Source: Pseudomonas sp. NBRC 111124
GTDB taxonomy: Bacteria; Pseudomonadota; Gammaproteobacteria; Pseudomonadales; Pseudomonadaceae
DNA: 64,000 bases
Reading direction: 5' to 3'
Assembly: GCF_001320245.1 (NCBI RefSeq)
Contig: NZ_BCBA01000002.1
Coordinates: 124,001 to 188,000 of the forward strand
The notes under the pieces were generated by a model, which saw nothing but the letters and a program-made list of their open reading frames with translations, made no database searches and had not been told where the DNA came from. Of the stretch, positions 53,393 through 62,425 are shown in pieces (position 1 is the first letter of the stretch; the number at the start of each line of letters is the position of its first letter). The translations under genes and the position numbers were made by a program.

Positions 53393-54665
53393 ACTGTGCC
53401 CCACCCAAGGCAGACTGCGCGACCGTCAGGGTTCCGCCCTGCCCTTCGATCGCCCGGCGGCTGATTGCAAGGCCCAGGCCAAAGCCGCCAGTATTGCGAT
53501 CGCGGCTGCGGTCCAGGCGGTAGAACGGCTGGAAGATCCGCTCACGCTCCTCGGCCGGGATACCGATGCCATCGTCCTCCACGGTCAACAGGCAGGCACC
53601 GTCTGCCTCCAGGCGCAACCTGAGCAACAGGCTTTCATCGCAATAGCGCATGGCATTGCGCACCAGATTCTGCACCGCCCGGGCGGTCAGCCGTGGGTCC
53701 AGCACGAAGCGTGGCAGGTTGTCCTCGGCCTGCACTTCCCACTGGATCCCACGGGTGTCGAGCTCTTCGGCAAAGCTGCCGAGCACGCTGTCGACCAGTT
53801 CCAGCAACGACACTTCGACCCGCTCGCGGGCCTGGTCGGCATTGTACAGGCGGCTGTACGACAGCAGTTCGAGCACCAGCTCGTCCAGCTCGCGCACATG
53901 CCCGACCAGTTCCAGCAGGCGCTTGCGGCTGGTTGCTGGCACTTCGTCGAACAGCAGCACCAGGCCGAAGTCCAGCCGGGTCAACGGTGTGCGCAACTCA
54001 TGGGAAACCGCGTTGAGCAGCTCGCGCTGCTGATTGACGTGGCGTTCGAGGTCGCTGGCCATGGTATCGAACACGCCCGCCAGCTCGCCAATGTTCGAGT
54101 GCGGTGAAATGTGCGTGCGCTCGGCCATCTGCCCCTGGCCGAGGCGCCGGGCGGTCTCCTTCAGGCGCTCCAGGTCGCGCCAGTGCGGCCATACCCACAG
54201 CAGCAGGCACCCCAGCATGGCCGCACCGATCAGCACGGTCACCCCCCAGGACAGTACGTTGATATCCAGCGGGTCCGGCGGTGAATGGAGGCTTACCAGC
54301 CAGCCCTTTTCCAACGGTGCCAGCACGGTCTGGTAGTAACCCCAGTCACCGATGCGCACAACGTACAGACCGTGTTCCAGGCGCGCCCGCTCCTGCGGGC
54401 TCAGGCCGGCCTTTTCGCTGCGTAGCAGCTCGACCTCCAGTGGCGCGAAGGCTTTGGCCAGCTCCTGCTCCACCGCTGGCCATTGCGCTTGTGGCGCCTG
54501 GCGGAACTGGCGGACGATCAGCGATTGCACGCCCTTGGCCTGGTCCAGGTTATAGGCCATGAAGCGGTCATGGAACAGGCCGACAATGGCATCGGGAATC
54601 AGCAGCAACGCCCCGGCGTAGGCGACGATGATCACCAGATACAGGCGCACCAGGATCTTCAGCAT
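53367..54665 (-). CDS. Sensor histidine kinase (RstB-like)
   Basis: 432 residues: two transmembrane helices (MLKILVRLYLVIIVAYAGALLL; VLSWGVTVLIGAAMLGCLLLWVW) flanking a periplasmic sensor, a HAMP linker, the phosphoacceptor His in LLNAVSHELRTPLTRL, and the ATPase domain (NLVRNAMRY N-box, VEDDGIGIP, FQPFYRLDRSRDRNTGGFGLGLAISRR). It pairs with the response regulator encoded 6 bp upstream. Divergent from the RND pump genes, hence likely controlling them in response to an envelope or antibiotic cue. The 3' end overlaps the GGEEF gene by 26 bp. Confidence 0.9.
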   Translation of the reverse strand: MLKILVRLYLVIIVAYAGALLLIPDAIVGLFHDRFMAYNLDQAKGVQSLIVRQFRQAPQAQWPAVEQELAKAFAPLEVELLRSEKAGLSPQERARLEHGLYVVRIGDWGYYQTVLAPLEKGWLVSLHSPPDPLDINVLSWGVTVLIGAAMLGCLLLWVWPHWRDLERLKETARRLGQGQMAERTHISPHSNIGELAGVFDTMASDLERHVNQQRELLNAVSHELRTPLTRLDFGLVLLFDEVPATSRKRLLELVGHVRELDELVLELLSYSRLYNADQARERVEVSLLELVDSVLGSFAEELDTRGIQWEVQAEDNLPRFVLDPRLTARAVQNLVRNAMRYCDESLLLRLRLEADGACLLTVEDDGIGIPAEERERIFQPFYRLDRSRDRNTGGFGLGLAISRRAIEGQGGTLTVAQSALGGAQFRIRLPAG

Positions 54666-54671
54666 GGGGCG

Positions 54672-55373
54672 TCAGCACTCCCACTCGACGCGGCTGAACA
54701 GGTAACCCTTGCCCCACACGGTCTTTATCTTGCGCGCCTCGCCGGCACTGTCATCGAACTTGCGGCGCAGCTTGGAGATCGCCACGTCCACCGAGCGGTC
54801 TGTGCCGTTGAACTCGATGCCACGCAGTTGCTGGAGGATGCGGTCACGGCTGAGCACCACCCCGGCATTGCGCGCCAGCACCACCAGCAGGTTGTATTCG
54901 CCGCTGGACAGCTCCACCTCTTCGCCGCGCCAGCTGACCAGGCGCTCGGCCAGGTCGATGCGCAGGCCGCCGATGAGGATCTGGTGGTTGTCCAGGCGCG
55001 GTTCGTTGACGCTGCTGCGGCGCAGCAAGGTGCGCACACGGGCCAGCAGTACCCGTGGCTCGCACGGTTTGGTCACGTAGTCGTCGGCGCCCATCTCAAG
55101 GCCCAGCACCTGATCGTGGCTGTCGTCGCGGGCCGTCAGCATCAGGATCGGCAAGCTCTGCGACTCCTGGCGCAGCAGGCGGCACAGTTGCAGGCCATCG
55201 ATGCCCGGGAGCATCAGGTCGAGAATCACCAGATCGGGGTTGTCCTGCCGGAACGCATCCAGCACATGGTCGCCACGGGCAATCACCCGGACATGGAAAT
55301 CGTTGCGTTGCAGGTAGCTGGCGATCAGCTCGGACAGCGCACTGTCGTCTTCGACCAGGAGAATGTTGGGCAT
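54672..55373 (-). CDS. OmpR-family response regulator
   Basis: 233 residues: receiver domain (VEDDSALSELIAS; phosphoacceptor D52 in VILDLMLPG; LTARDD; Lys in VTKPCE) and a winged-helix output domain (LSSGEYNLLVVLARNAGVVLSRDRILQQLRG, DRSVDVAISKLRRKF, IKTVWGKGYLF). It heads a two-gene operon with the sensor kinase and is divergent from the RND adaptor gene across 183 bp that contain inverted repeats. Confidence 0.92.
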   Translation of the reverse strand: MPNILLVEDDSALSELIASYLQRNDFHVRVIARGDHVLDAFRQDNPDLVILDLMLPGIDGLQLCRLLRQESQSLPILMLTARDDSHDQVLGLEMGADDYVTKPCEPRVLLARVRTLLRRSSVNEPRLDNHQILIGGLRIDLAERLVSWRGEEVELSSGEYNLLVVLARNAGVVLSRDRILQQLRGIEFNGTDRSVDVAISKLRRKFDDSAGEARKIKTVWGKGYLFSRVEWEC

Positions 55374-55384
55374 AAAGGTCAGCT

Positions 55385-55420
55385 TGTAGGAGCGGATTCA
55401 TCCGCGATAAGGCCAGAACA
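55385..55420. repeat. Single REP-like element
   Basis: TTGTAGGAGCGGATTCATCCGCGATAAGGCCAG resembles a degenerate P. putida REP. It lies at the response-regulator end of the divergent promoter region. Confidence 0.5.
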
Positions 55421-55441
55421 GGTGCCTGCAGAATATAGAAA

Positions 55442-55502
55442 CCTACAAACCGGTAGGACTGTTCTTAACACTTTTTCACACAGGCCCTACAGGTGTTAAC
55501 AG
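55442..55502. promoter_or_regulatory. Inverted repeats in the response regulator/RND divergent region
   Basis: CCTAC-AAACCG-GTAGG at 55442-55457, then TTAACAC and GTGTTAA as separated inverted halves at about 55466-55499. They are candidate sites for the adjacent OmpR-type regulator, though such regulators usually favour direct repeats. Confidence 0.4.
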
Positions 55503-55556
55503 CCTCCCGCGGAACGGTTGCCTTAGTATACGCAAGGTCATCATCGGAAGATCCGC

Positions 55557-56726
55557 ATGCCTATTACCCTCCCCCCGCACCTGCGCCCCCTGGCGCTCGT
55601 GGCGCTGCTTGCTCTGCCCCTGGCCGGTTGCGACGACTCGGCCGAGCAGGACGATAAACAACCCACGCCCCAGGTCCGCGTAGAAACCCTGCAACTGCAG
55701 CCGCTGGCCATCAGCACCGAGCTGAGCGGGCGCATCCTCGCACCGCGCACGGCAGAAGTGCGTGCGCGCGTCGCTGGCGTGGTGCTCAAGCGGGTGTACC
55801 GCGAAGGCAGCGACGTCAAGCAAGGCGATGTGCTGTTCCTCATCGACCCGGCGCCGTTCAAGGCCGACCACGACAGCGCCCGCGCGACCCTGGCCAAGGC
55901 CGAGGCCACGCTGTACCAGGCGCGCCTGCAAGAGCAGCGCTACCGCCAGCTGGTCGACGACAAGGCGGTCAGCCGCCAGGAATACGACAACGCCCGCGCC
56001 GCGTTCCTCCAGGCCGACGCTGCCGTTGCCGAAGCCAAGGCTGCACTGGAGCGCGCCCGCCTGAACCTGGGTTACGCCACAGTCACCGCACCCATCTCCG
56101 GGCGTATTGGCCGCGCCCTGGTGACAGAGGGGGCTCTGGTCGGCCAGAACGAGACCACGCCGCTGGCGACCATCCAGCAGCTCGACCCGATTCACGCCGA
56201 CGTCACCCAGTCGACCCGCGAGCTCAACGCCCTGCGCCGTGCGCTGCGCGCCGGTGAGTTGCAGCAGGCCGGCGACGGCCAGGCCCGCGCCACCCTGATC
56301 CAGGACGATGGCAGCGCCTACCCGCTGCCGGGCAAGCTGCTGTTTTCCGACATCAGTGTGGACCCGAGCACCAACCAGATCACCCTGCGCAGCGAGTTCC
56401 CCAACCCGGACCTCGACCTGCTGCCAGGCAGCTATGTGCGCGTGCGCCTGGAGCAGGCCGTGCAGCCCAAGGGCTTGAGCGTGCCGCAGCGGGCCATCCT
56501 GCGTGACAGCGCCGGGGTGCCGAAAGTGCTGGTGGTCGACGACCAGGCGCGTGTCAGCGAACGCCAGGTGGTACTGGGCAACGCCCAGGGTGACCGCTGG
56601 CTGGTCAGCGAGGGCCTGGCGCCTGGCGAGCGCGTGGTGGTCGAAGGCCTGCAGCACGTCAAGGCGGGCGATCAGGTGGAGGTCGACCCCGCCGCTCAGC
56701 CCATCGTTCAGCACACCGGCCAGTGA
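55557..56726 (+). CDS. RND efflux periplasmic adaptor (MFP) lipoprotein
   Basis: 389 residues: a lipoprotein signal with lipobox LPLAGC, beta-barrel and lipoyl domains (SGRILAPRTAEVRARVAGVVLKRVYREGSDVKQGDVLFLIDP), an alpha-helical hairpin (about 100-160) and the second lipoyl half (ATVTAPISGRIGRALVTEGALVGQ). It links the inner-membrane pump to an outer-membrane channel. It forms an operon with the RND gene 11 bp downstream; no channel gene is present, so a shared TolC/OprM-type protein is expected. Confidence 0.92.
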   Translation: MPITLPPHLRPLALVALLALPLAGCDDSAEQDDKQPTPQVRVETLQLQPLAISTELSGRILAPRTAEVRARVAGVVLKRVYREGSDVKQGDVLFLIDPAPFKADHDSARATLAKAEATLYQARLQEQRYRQLVDDKAVSRQEYDNARAAFLQADAAVAEAKAALERARLNLGYATVTAPISGRIGRALVTEGALVGQNETTPLATIQQLDPIHADVTQSTRELNALRRALRAGELQQAGDGQARATLIQDDGSAYPLPGKLLFSDISVDPSTNQITLRSEFPNPDLDLLPGSYVRVRLEQAVQPKGLSVPQRAILRDSAGVPKVLVVDDQARVSERQVVLGNAQGDRWLVSEGLAPGERVVVEGLQHVKAGDQVEVDPAAQPIVQHTGQ

Positions 56727-56737
56727 GGGCCTGATCC

Positions 56738-59700
56738 ATGCCGCAGTTCTTCATCGACCGCCCGATATTCGCCTGGGTGGTCGCGCTGTTCATCCTGCTC
56801 GCCGGCGCCCTGGCCATCCCCCAGTTGCCGGTGGCGCAGTACCCCAACGTGGCGCCGCCCCAGGTGGAGATCTACGCCGTGCACCCGGGCGCCTCGGCGG
56901 CGACCCTGGACGAAAGCGTGGTCAGCCTGATCGAGCAGGAGCTCAACGGCGCCGACAACCTGCTGTACTTCTCATCGCAGAGCAGCCTGGGCAGCGCCAC
57001 CATTACCGCGACTTTCGAGCCGGGCACCCACCCCGACCTGGCCCAGGTCGACGTGCAGAACCGCCTCAAGGTGGTCGAATCGCGCCTGCCGCGCCAAGTC
57101 ACCCAGCAAGGCCTGCAGGTGGAAAAGGTATCCACCGGCTTCCTGTTGCTCGGCACCCTCACCTCGGAGGATGGCAGCCTCGATGAAACCGCGCTGTCCG
57201 ACATCCTCGCGCGCAACGTGATGAACGAAATCCGCCGCCTCAAGGGCGTCGGCAAGGCGCAGCTGTATGGTTCCGAACGCGCCATGCGCATCTGGATCGA
57301 CCCGCGCAAGCTGATCGGCTTCAACCTCACGCCCAACGACGTGGCCGAGGCCATCGCCGCGCAGAACGCTCAGGTTGCCCCCGGTAGCATCGGCGACCTG
57401 CCCGCCCGCGGCACCCAGGAAATCACCGCGAACGTGGTGGTCCGGGGCCAGCTGAGCACGCCCGAGGAATTCGCCGCCATTGTCCTGCGCGCCAACCAGG
57501 ACGGCTCCACCGTGACCGTCGGCGATGTCGCCCGGGTCGAGATCGGCGCCCAGGAGTACCAGTACGGCACCCGCCTGAACGGCAAGCCGGCCACTGCCTT
57601 CAGCGTGCAGCTGGCACCGGGCGCCAACGCGATGGAAACCGCCACCCTGGTGCGGGCGAAGATGAAAGAGCTGTCGCGCTACTTCCCCGAAGGGGTCAAG
57701 TACGACATCCCTTACGACACCTCACCGTTCGTCAAGGTGTCGATCCAGCAGGTCATCAACACCCTGTTCGAAGCCATGCTGCTGGTGTTCGCGGTGATGT
57801 TCCTGTTCCTGCAGAACCTGCGCTACACGCTGATCCCGACCCTGGTAGTGCCGGTAGCGCTGATGGGCACCTTCGCCGTGATGCTGGCCATGGGTTTTTC
57901 GGTCAACGTGCTGACCCTGTTCGGCATGGTGCTGGCCATCGGCATCCTGGTCGACGACGCCATCGTGGTGGTGGAGAACGTCGAGCGGATCATGGCTGAG
58001 GAAGGCCTGCCGCCCAAGGAGGCTACGCGCAAGGCCATGGGCCAGATCAGCGGCGCCATTATCGGCATCACCCTGGTGCTGGTGGCGGTGTTCTTGCCGA
58101 TGGCTTTCATGAAAGGCTCGGTGGGGGTGATCTACCAGCAGTTTTCGGTGTCGATGGCGGTGTCGATCCTGTTCTCGGCGTTTCTCGCCCTGAGCCTGAC
58201 CCCGGCCCTGTGCGCCACCTTGCTCAAACCGCTGGCCAAGGGCGAGCACCATGAACGCAAAGGCTTCTTCGGCTGGTTCAACCGCCGTTTCGACAGCATG
58301 AGCAACGGCTACCAGCGCTGGGTGCTGCAGGCGCTGAAGCGCAGCGGCCGCTACCTGCTGCTGTATGGCGTGCTGCTGGCCGTGTTGGGTTATGGTTTCA
58401 GCCAGCTGCCCACGGCGTTCCTGCCCACCGAAGACCAAGGCTACACCATCACCGATATCCAGTTGCCACCGGGCGCCAGCCGCATGCGCACCGAGCAGGT
58501 GGCGGCGCAGATCGAGGCGCACAACGCCGAGGAGCGGGGCGTGGGCAACACCACGATGATCCTTGGTTTCAGCTTCTCGGGCAGCGGCCAGAACGCCGCG
58601 CTGGCCTTTACCACCCTCAAGGACTGGTCAGAGCGCGGCAGCGATGACAGCGCGCAATCGATCGCCGACCGGGCCACCCTGGCCTTTACCCAGCTCAAGG
58701 ACGCCGTGGCCTATTCCGTGTTGCCGCCACCGATCGACGGCCTGGGCGAGTCGACAGGCTTTGAATTGCGCCTGCAGGACCGCGGCGGCATGGGCCATGA
58801 GGCGTTGATGGCGGCCCGCGACGAACTGCTGGCCGGCGCACACAAAAGCAAGGTACTGGCCAACGTGCGCGAGTCCTCGCTGGCCGAAAGCCCGCAGGTA
58901 CAACTGGAAATCGACCGCCGCCAGGCAAACGCCCTGGGCGTGTCGTTCGCCGACATCGGCTCGGTGCTGGACGTTGCCGTGGGCTCCAGTTACGTCAACG
59001 ACTTCCCCAATCAGGGCCGCATGCAGCGGGTGGTGGTGCAGGCCGAAGGCGACCAGCGCAGCCAGGTGGAAGACTTGCTGAAGATCCACGTACGCAACAA
59101 CAGCGGCAAGATGGTGCCACTGGGTGCTTTCATCCAGGCCAAATGGGTCAGCGGCCCGGTGCAGTTGACCCGCTATAACGGCTATCCGGCGGTGTCGATT
59201 TCAGGCGAACCGGCAGCCGGTTACAGCTCAGGCGAAGCCATGGCCGAGATCGAGCGCCTGGTCGCGCAATTGCCGGCTGGTGCCGGCCTGGAATGGACCG
59301 GCCTGTCGCTGCAGGAAAGGCTGTCCGGTAGCCAGGCACCGCTGCTGATGGCGCTGTCGCTGCTGGTGGTGTTCCTGTGCCTGGCGGCGCTGTATGAAAG
59401 CTGGTCGATCCCCACTGCAGTGTTGCTGGTGGTACCGCTCGGGGTGCTCGGCGCGGTGCTGGCAGTCACCCTGCGCGGCATGCCCAACGACGTGTTCTTC
59501 AAGGTCGGCCTGATTACCCTGATCGGCCTGTCGGCGAAGAACGCCATCCTCATCATCGAGTTTGCCAAGCACCTGGTCGACCAGGGCGTGGACGCCACCG
59601 AAGCCGCCGTACAGGCCGCCCGCCTGCGCCTGCGGCCGATCGTCATGACCTCGCTGGCGTTCATCCTCGGCGTGGTGCCGTTGGCCATTGCCACGGGCGC

Positions 59701-59860
59701 GAGCTCGGCGAGCCAGCAGGCGATCGGCACCGGGGTGATTGGCGGCATGCTTAGTGCCACGCTGGCGGTGGTGTTCGTGCCGGTGTTCTTCGTGGTGGTG
59801 ATGCGCCTGGCCGGACGCAGCCGCACCAAGGCCGAACAGGCGCAGGCCCGCGAAGCCTGA
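56738..59860 (+). CDS. RND multidrug efflux pump (HAE1 family)
   Basis: 1040 residues with twelve transmembrane helices and two large periplasmic loops. It has IDRPIFAWVVALFILLAG, the proton-relay Asp pair in GILVDDAIVVVENVER, KGSVGVIYQQFSVSMAVSI, LPTEDQGY and GLSAKNAILIIEFAK (relay Lys). It expels hydrophobic drugs or biocides using proton motive force. Close to MexB/MexF-type pumps in layout, but substrates cannot be read. It ends before a strong terminator; divergent two-component system genes are the likely regulators. Confidence 0.93.
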   Translation: MPQFFIDRPIFAWVVALFILLAGALAIPQLPVAQYPNVAPPQVEIYAVHPGASAATLDESVVSLIEQELNGADNLLYFSSQSSLGSATITATFEPGTHPDLAQVDVQNRLKVVESRLPRQVTQQGLQVEKVSTGFLLLGTLTSEDGSLDETALSDILARNVMNEIRRLKGVGKAQLYGSERAMRIWIDPRKLIGFNLTPNDVAEAIAAQNAQVAPGSIGDLPARGTQEITANVVVRGQLSTPEEFAAIVLRANQDGSTVTVGDVARVEIGAQEYQYGTRLNGKPATAFSVQLAPGANAMETATLVRAKMKELSRYFPEGVKYDIPYDTSPFVKVSIQQVINTLFEAMLLVFAVMFLFLQNLRYTLIPTLVVPVALMGTFAVMLAMGFSVNVLTLFGMVLAIGILVDDAIVVVENVERIMAEEGLPPKEATRKAMGQISGAIIGITLVLVAVFLPMAFMKGSVGVIYQQFSVSMAVSILFSAFLALSLTPALCATLLKPLAKGEHHERKGFFGWFNRRFDSMSNGYQRWVLQALKRSGRYLLLYGVLLAVLGYGFSQLPTAFLPTEDQGYTITDIQLPPGASRMRTEQVAAQIEAHNAEERGVGNTTMILGFSFSGSGQNAALAFTTLKDWSERGSDDSAQSIADRATLAFTQLKDAVAYSVLPPPIDGLGESTGFELRLQDRGGMGHEALMAARDELLAGAHKSKVLANVRESSLAESPQVQLEIDRRQANALGVSFADIGSVLDVAVGSSYVNDFPNQGRMQRVVVQAEGDQRSQVEDLLKIHVRNNSGKMVPLGAFIQAKWVSGPVQLTRYNGYPAVSISGEPAAGYSSGEAMAEIERLVAQLPAGAGLEWTGLSLQERLSGSQAPLLMALSLLVVFLCLAALYESWSIPTAVLLVVPLGVLGAVLAVTLRGMPNDVFFKVGLITLIGLSAKNAILIIEFAKHLVDQGVDATEAAVQAARLRLRPIVMTSLAFILGVVPLAIATGASSASQQAIGTGVIGGMLSATLAVVFVPVFFVVVMRLAGRSRTKAEQAQAREA

Positions 59861-59886
59861 CTGGACAAGCCGGGCGTTGAATGAGA

Positions 59887-59920
59887 GGGTTCCGGGCATT
59901 GAATGCCCGGAACCCTTTTT
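59887..59920 (+). terminator. Strong rho-independent terminator of the RND operon
   Basis: GGGTTCCGGGCAT (59887-59899) pairs perfectly with ATGCCCGGAACCC (59903-59915) over a 3-nt loop, followed by TTTTT (59916-59920). The mobA ATG starts at 59922. Confidence 0.9.
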
Positions 59921-59921
59921 C

Positions 59922-60497
59922 ATGTCTGATGCCCTGCCCTCCTGTTCCGTCCTGATCCTCGCCGGTGGCCGTGGCCAGCGCATGGGCGGGCGCGACAAAG
60001 GCCTGGTGGAGTGGCGCGGCGAGCCCTTGGTTGCGCATGTCCATCGTACCGTGCGGCCGCTCACTGATGACCTGGTGATTTCCTGTAACCGCAACCAGCA
60101 GGCGTATAAGGCTTATGCCGAGCAGCTGGTCGGCGACGCCGAGGCGGACTTCCCCGGGCCGCTGGCCGGGGTAATTGCCGGGCTTAAGGCGGCAAGGCAC
60201 GAGTGGGTGGTGCTGCTGGCGTGTGATGCGCCTTTGGTTGACCAGGCGTTGATCAACGCGCTGCGGGAAGTAGCCGTGTCCAGTGACAGTGCTGCGATGG
60301 TGCGCCAGGGTGGGTATTGGCAGCCGATGTTCAGTGTACTGCCGCGTCGGGTGCTGCCGGTGCTGGAGCAGGCCTGGGCCCGGGGTGAGCGGAGCTTGCA
60401 GAAGGCCTTGCTGCGGGAGACTGTGAAGGGGGTCGAGTGTGCCGAGGATGATCGCAGGTTGAGCAACTTCAATAGCCCTGAGTTGCTTCAAGGCTGA
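59922..60497 (+). CDS. mobA: Molybdenum cofactor guanylyltransferase
   Basis: 191 residues with the nucleotidyltransferase motif LILAGGRGQRMGGRDKGLVEWRG, LACDAPLV (metal site) and NFNSPELL. It joins GMP from GTP to molybdopterin to form the bis-MGD cofactor. The start is set at ATG 59922 (MSDALP), just one base after the terminator T-tract. There is no ribosome-binding site, so the mRNA may be leaderless or arise from a promoter inside the RND gene. Confidence 0.88.
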   Translation: MSDALPSCSVLILAGGRGQRMGGRDKGLVEWRGEPLVAHVHRTVRPLTDDLVISCNRNQQAYKAYAEQLVGDAEADFPGPLAGVIAGLKAARHEWVVLLACDAPLVDQALINALREVAVSSDSAAMVRQGGYWQPMFSVLPRRVLPVLEQAWARGERSLQKALLRETVKGVECAEDDRRLSNFNSPELLQG

Positions 60498-60515
60498 AAT
60501 CTCTACTGCCCTTGC

Positions 60516-60612
60516 CGACCTCTTCGCGGGCTCGCCCGCTCCCACCGGATCTGCGCATTACTTGAGCTATGCGCTGTACCTGTGGGAGCGGGCGTGCCCG
60601 CGAAAGGGCCGG
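60516..60612. repeat. Inverted pair of REP elements
   Basis: Two REP units facing each other (GACCTCTTCGCGGG-CT-CGCCCGCTCCCAC at 60516-60545 and GTGGGAGCGGGC-GT-GCCCGCGAAAGGGCCGG at 60580-60612), between the convergent mobA and acyl-CoA synthetase genes. Confidence 0.85.
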
Positions 60613-60625
60613 CACAGGCGATACA

Positions 60626-62299
60626 TCAACTGGCAGTCAGTTCATCGATGCTGATCTCGCGCATCCTGAACTTCTGCACCTTGCCGGTCACCGTCATCGG
60701 GAACTCGTCGACGAAACGGAAATACCGGGGCACCTTGAAATGCGCAATCCGCGCCTTCGCCCACTCGCGCAACTCGTCCGCGCTCGCGGTATGCCCCGGA
60801 TGCAGCCGCACCCAGGCGACGATCTCCTCGCCGTACTTGCTGCACGGCACGCCGATCACCTGCACGTCGGCCACCGCCGGGTGGGTGAAGAAGAACTCTT
60901 CCAGCTCCCGCGGGTAGATGTTCTCACCGCCGCGAATGATCATGTCCTTGCTGCGCCCGACAATGCGCACATAGCCTTGTTCGTCCATCACCGCCAGGTC
61001 ACCGGTGTGCATCCAGCCGTCACCGTCGATGCTTTCGGCGGTGGCTTTGGGGCTGTTCCAGTAGCCGAGCATCACGCTGTAGCCACGGGTGCACAGTTCG
61101 CCAATCTCGCCACGCGGCACGGTGTTGCCGTCGCTGTCGATGACTTTGTTTTCCAGCCGTGGCTGGGTGCGGCCGACGCTGGTCACCCGGCGCTCCAGAT
61201 CATCGTCGGGCCCGGTCTGCAGCGACACTGGACTGGTCTCGGTCATGCCGTAGGCGATCTGCACCTCGGCCATGTGCATCTCGCCGATCACCCGGCGCAT
61301 CACTTCGATCGGGCAGGTGGCGCCGGCCATGATCCCGGTACGCAGGCTCGACAGGTCGAATTCGCCGCGCTGCGGGTGGTCCAGTTCGGCGATGAACATG
61401 GTCGGCACACCATACAGCGCCGTGGCCTTCTCCTCGGCCACAGCGCGCAGGGTCGCCAGCGGGTCGAAGGCATCGTTGGGGTAGATGAGCGTGCTGCCGT
61501 GGGTCATGCAGCCGAGGTTGGCCATGACCATGCCGAAGCAGTGGTACAGCGGCACCGGTACCACCAGGCGGTCGTGCTCGGTCAGGCCCAGGCTTTCGCC
61601 GACCATGTAGCCGTTGTTGAGGATGTTGCTGTGGCTGAGCGTGGCACCCTTGGGGAAACCGGTGGTGCCGGAGGTGTACTGGATGTTGATCGGGTCGTCG
61701 CAGTGCAGTTGCGCCTGACGCTCGACCAGGGCTGCACGGCTGACCGCCTCGGCGCGGGCTTGCAGGTCATGCCAGGCGAGGAAGCCGGACGGTGGTGAGA
61801 CCGCCAGGCTGACCACCCCGCGCAGCTCGGGGAAGCGTTCGCAGGTCAGCGCGCCGGGCTGGCCGTTCGCCAGGCCCGGGATCAGGCCCAGCAGCATGGC
61901 GTGGTAGTCGGAGCTCTTGAAGGCGTCGGCGCAGATGACCCAGCGGCAGCCGGACTGGCCGAGGGCGTAGTCCAGTTCGCTGGAGCGGTAGGCCGGGTTG
62001 ATGTTGACCAGAACCGCGCCGACCTTGGCGCTGGCGAACTGGGTGATGCACCACTCGGCGCAGTTGGGTGCCCAGATCCCCAGGCGATCGCCGGGTTGCA
62101 CGCCCAGGGCCATGAGTGCGCGGGCGTGCTGGTCGACGGCTTCGGCCAGCTGTTGCCAGGTGTAGCGCAGGGCCTGGTGGCGGACCACCAGCGCATCGCG
62201 CTCGGGGAAGCGGGCGACGGTGGTGTCGAAGGCGTCGCCGATGCAAAGGCTGAGCAAGGCCTTGGTCTGGTTGCCCTGGGAGTAGCTTGGCTGGGGCAT
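60626..62299 (-). CDS. AMP-binding acyl-CoA synthetase (FadD-like)
   Basis: 557 residues of the ANL superfamily: [21 protein letters not shown] (P-loop), [65 protein letters not shown] (read in parts), and the C-terminal Lys in [11 protein letters not shown]. It activates a medium- or long-chain carboxylic acid to its CoA thioester. Start 62299 (MPQPSYS); the upstream frame is REP sequence. The adjacent amine dehydrogenase yields aldehydes and then acids, so it may act on those, but this is inference. Confidence 0.9.
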   Translation of the reverse strand: MPQPSYSQGNQTKALLSLCIGDAFDTTVARFPERDALVVRHQALRYTWQQLAEAVDQHARALMALGVQPGDRLGIWAPNCAEWCITQFASAKVGAVLVNINPAYRSSELDYALGQSGCRWVICADAFKSSDYHAMLLGLIPGLANGQPGALTCERFPELRGVVSLAVSPPSGFLAWHDLQARAEAVSRAALVERQAQLHCDDPINIQYTSGTTGFPKGATLSHSNILNNGYMVGESLGLTEHDRLVVPVPLYHCFGMVMANLGCMTHGSTLIYPNDAFDPLATLRAVAEEKATALYGVPTMFIAELDHPQRGEFDLSSLRTGIMAGATCPIEVMRRVIGEMHMAEVQIAYGMTETSPVSLQTGPDDDLERRVTSVGRTQPRLENKVIDSDGNTVPRGEIGELCTRGYSVMLGYWNSPKATAESIDGDGWMHTGDLAVMDEQGYVRIVGRSKDMIIRGGENIYPRELEEFFFTHPAVADVQVIGVPCSKYGEEIVAWVRLHPGHTASADELREWAKARIAHFKVPRYFRFVDEFPMTVTGKVQKFRMREISIDELTAS

Positions 62300-62334
62300 G
62301 GGCGTTCTCTTGTTGTTCTTGTGTAGTTTGAACT

Positions 62335-62410
62335 GGCCTCTTCGCGGGCATGCCCGCTCCCACAAGGATTTCCACTAGTCTGACCCTGTGGGAGCGGGCA
62401 CGCCCGCGAA
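62335..62410. repeat. Inverted pair of REP elements
   Basis: GGCCTCTTCGCGGG-CAT-GCCCGCTCCCACAAGG at 62335-62367 and GTGGGAGCGGGC-AC-GCCCGCGAA at 62385-62410, between qhpB and the acyl-CoA synthetase gene on the same strand. The first unit is only about 35 bp upstream of the synthetase ATG. Confidence 0.85.
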
Positions 62411-62425
62411 CAAGCTCACACTGAT

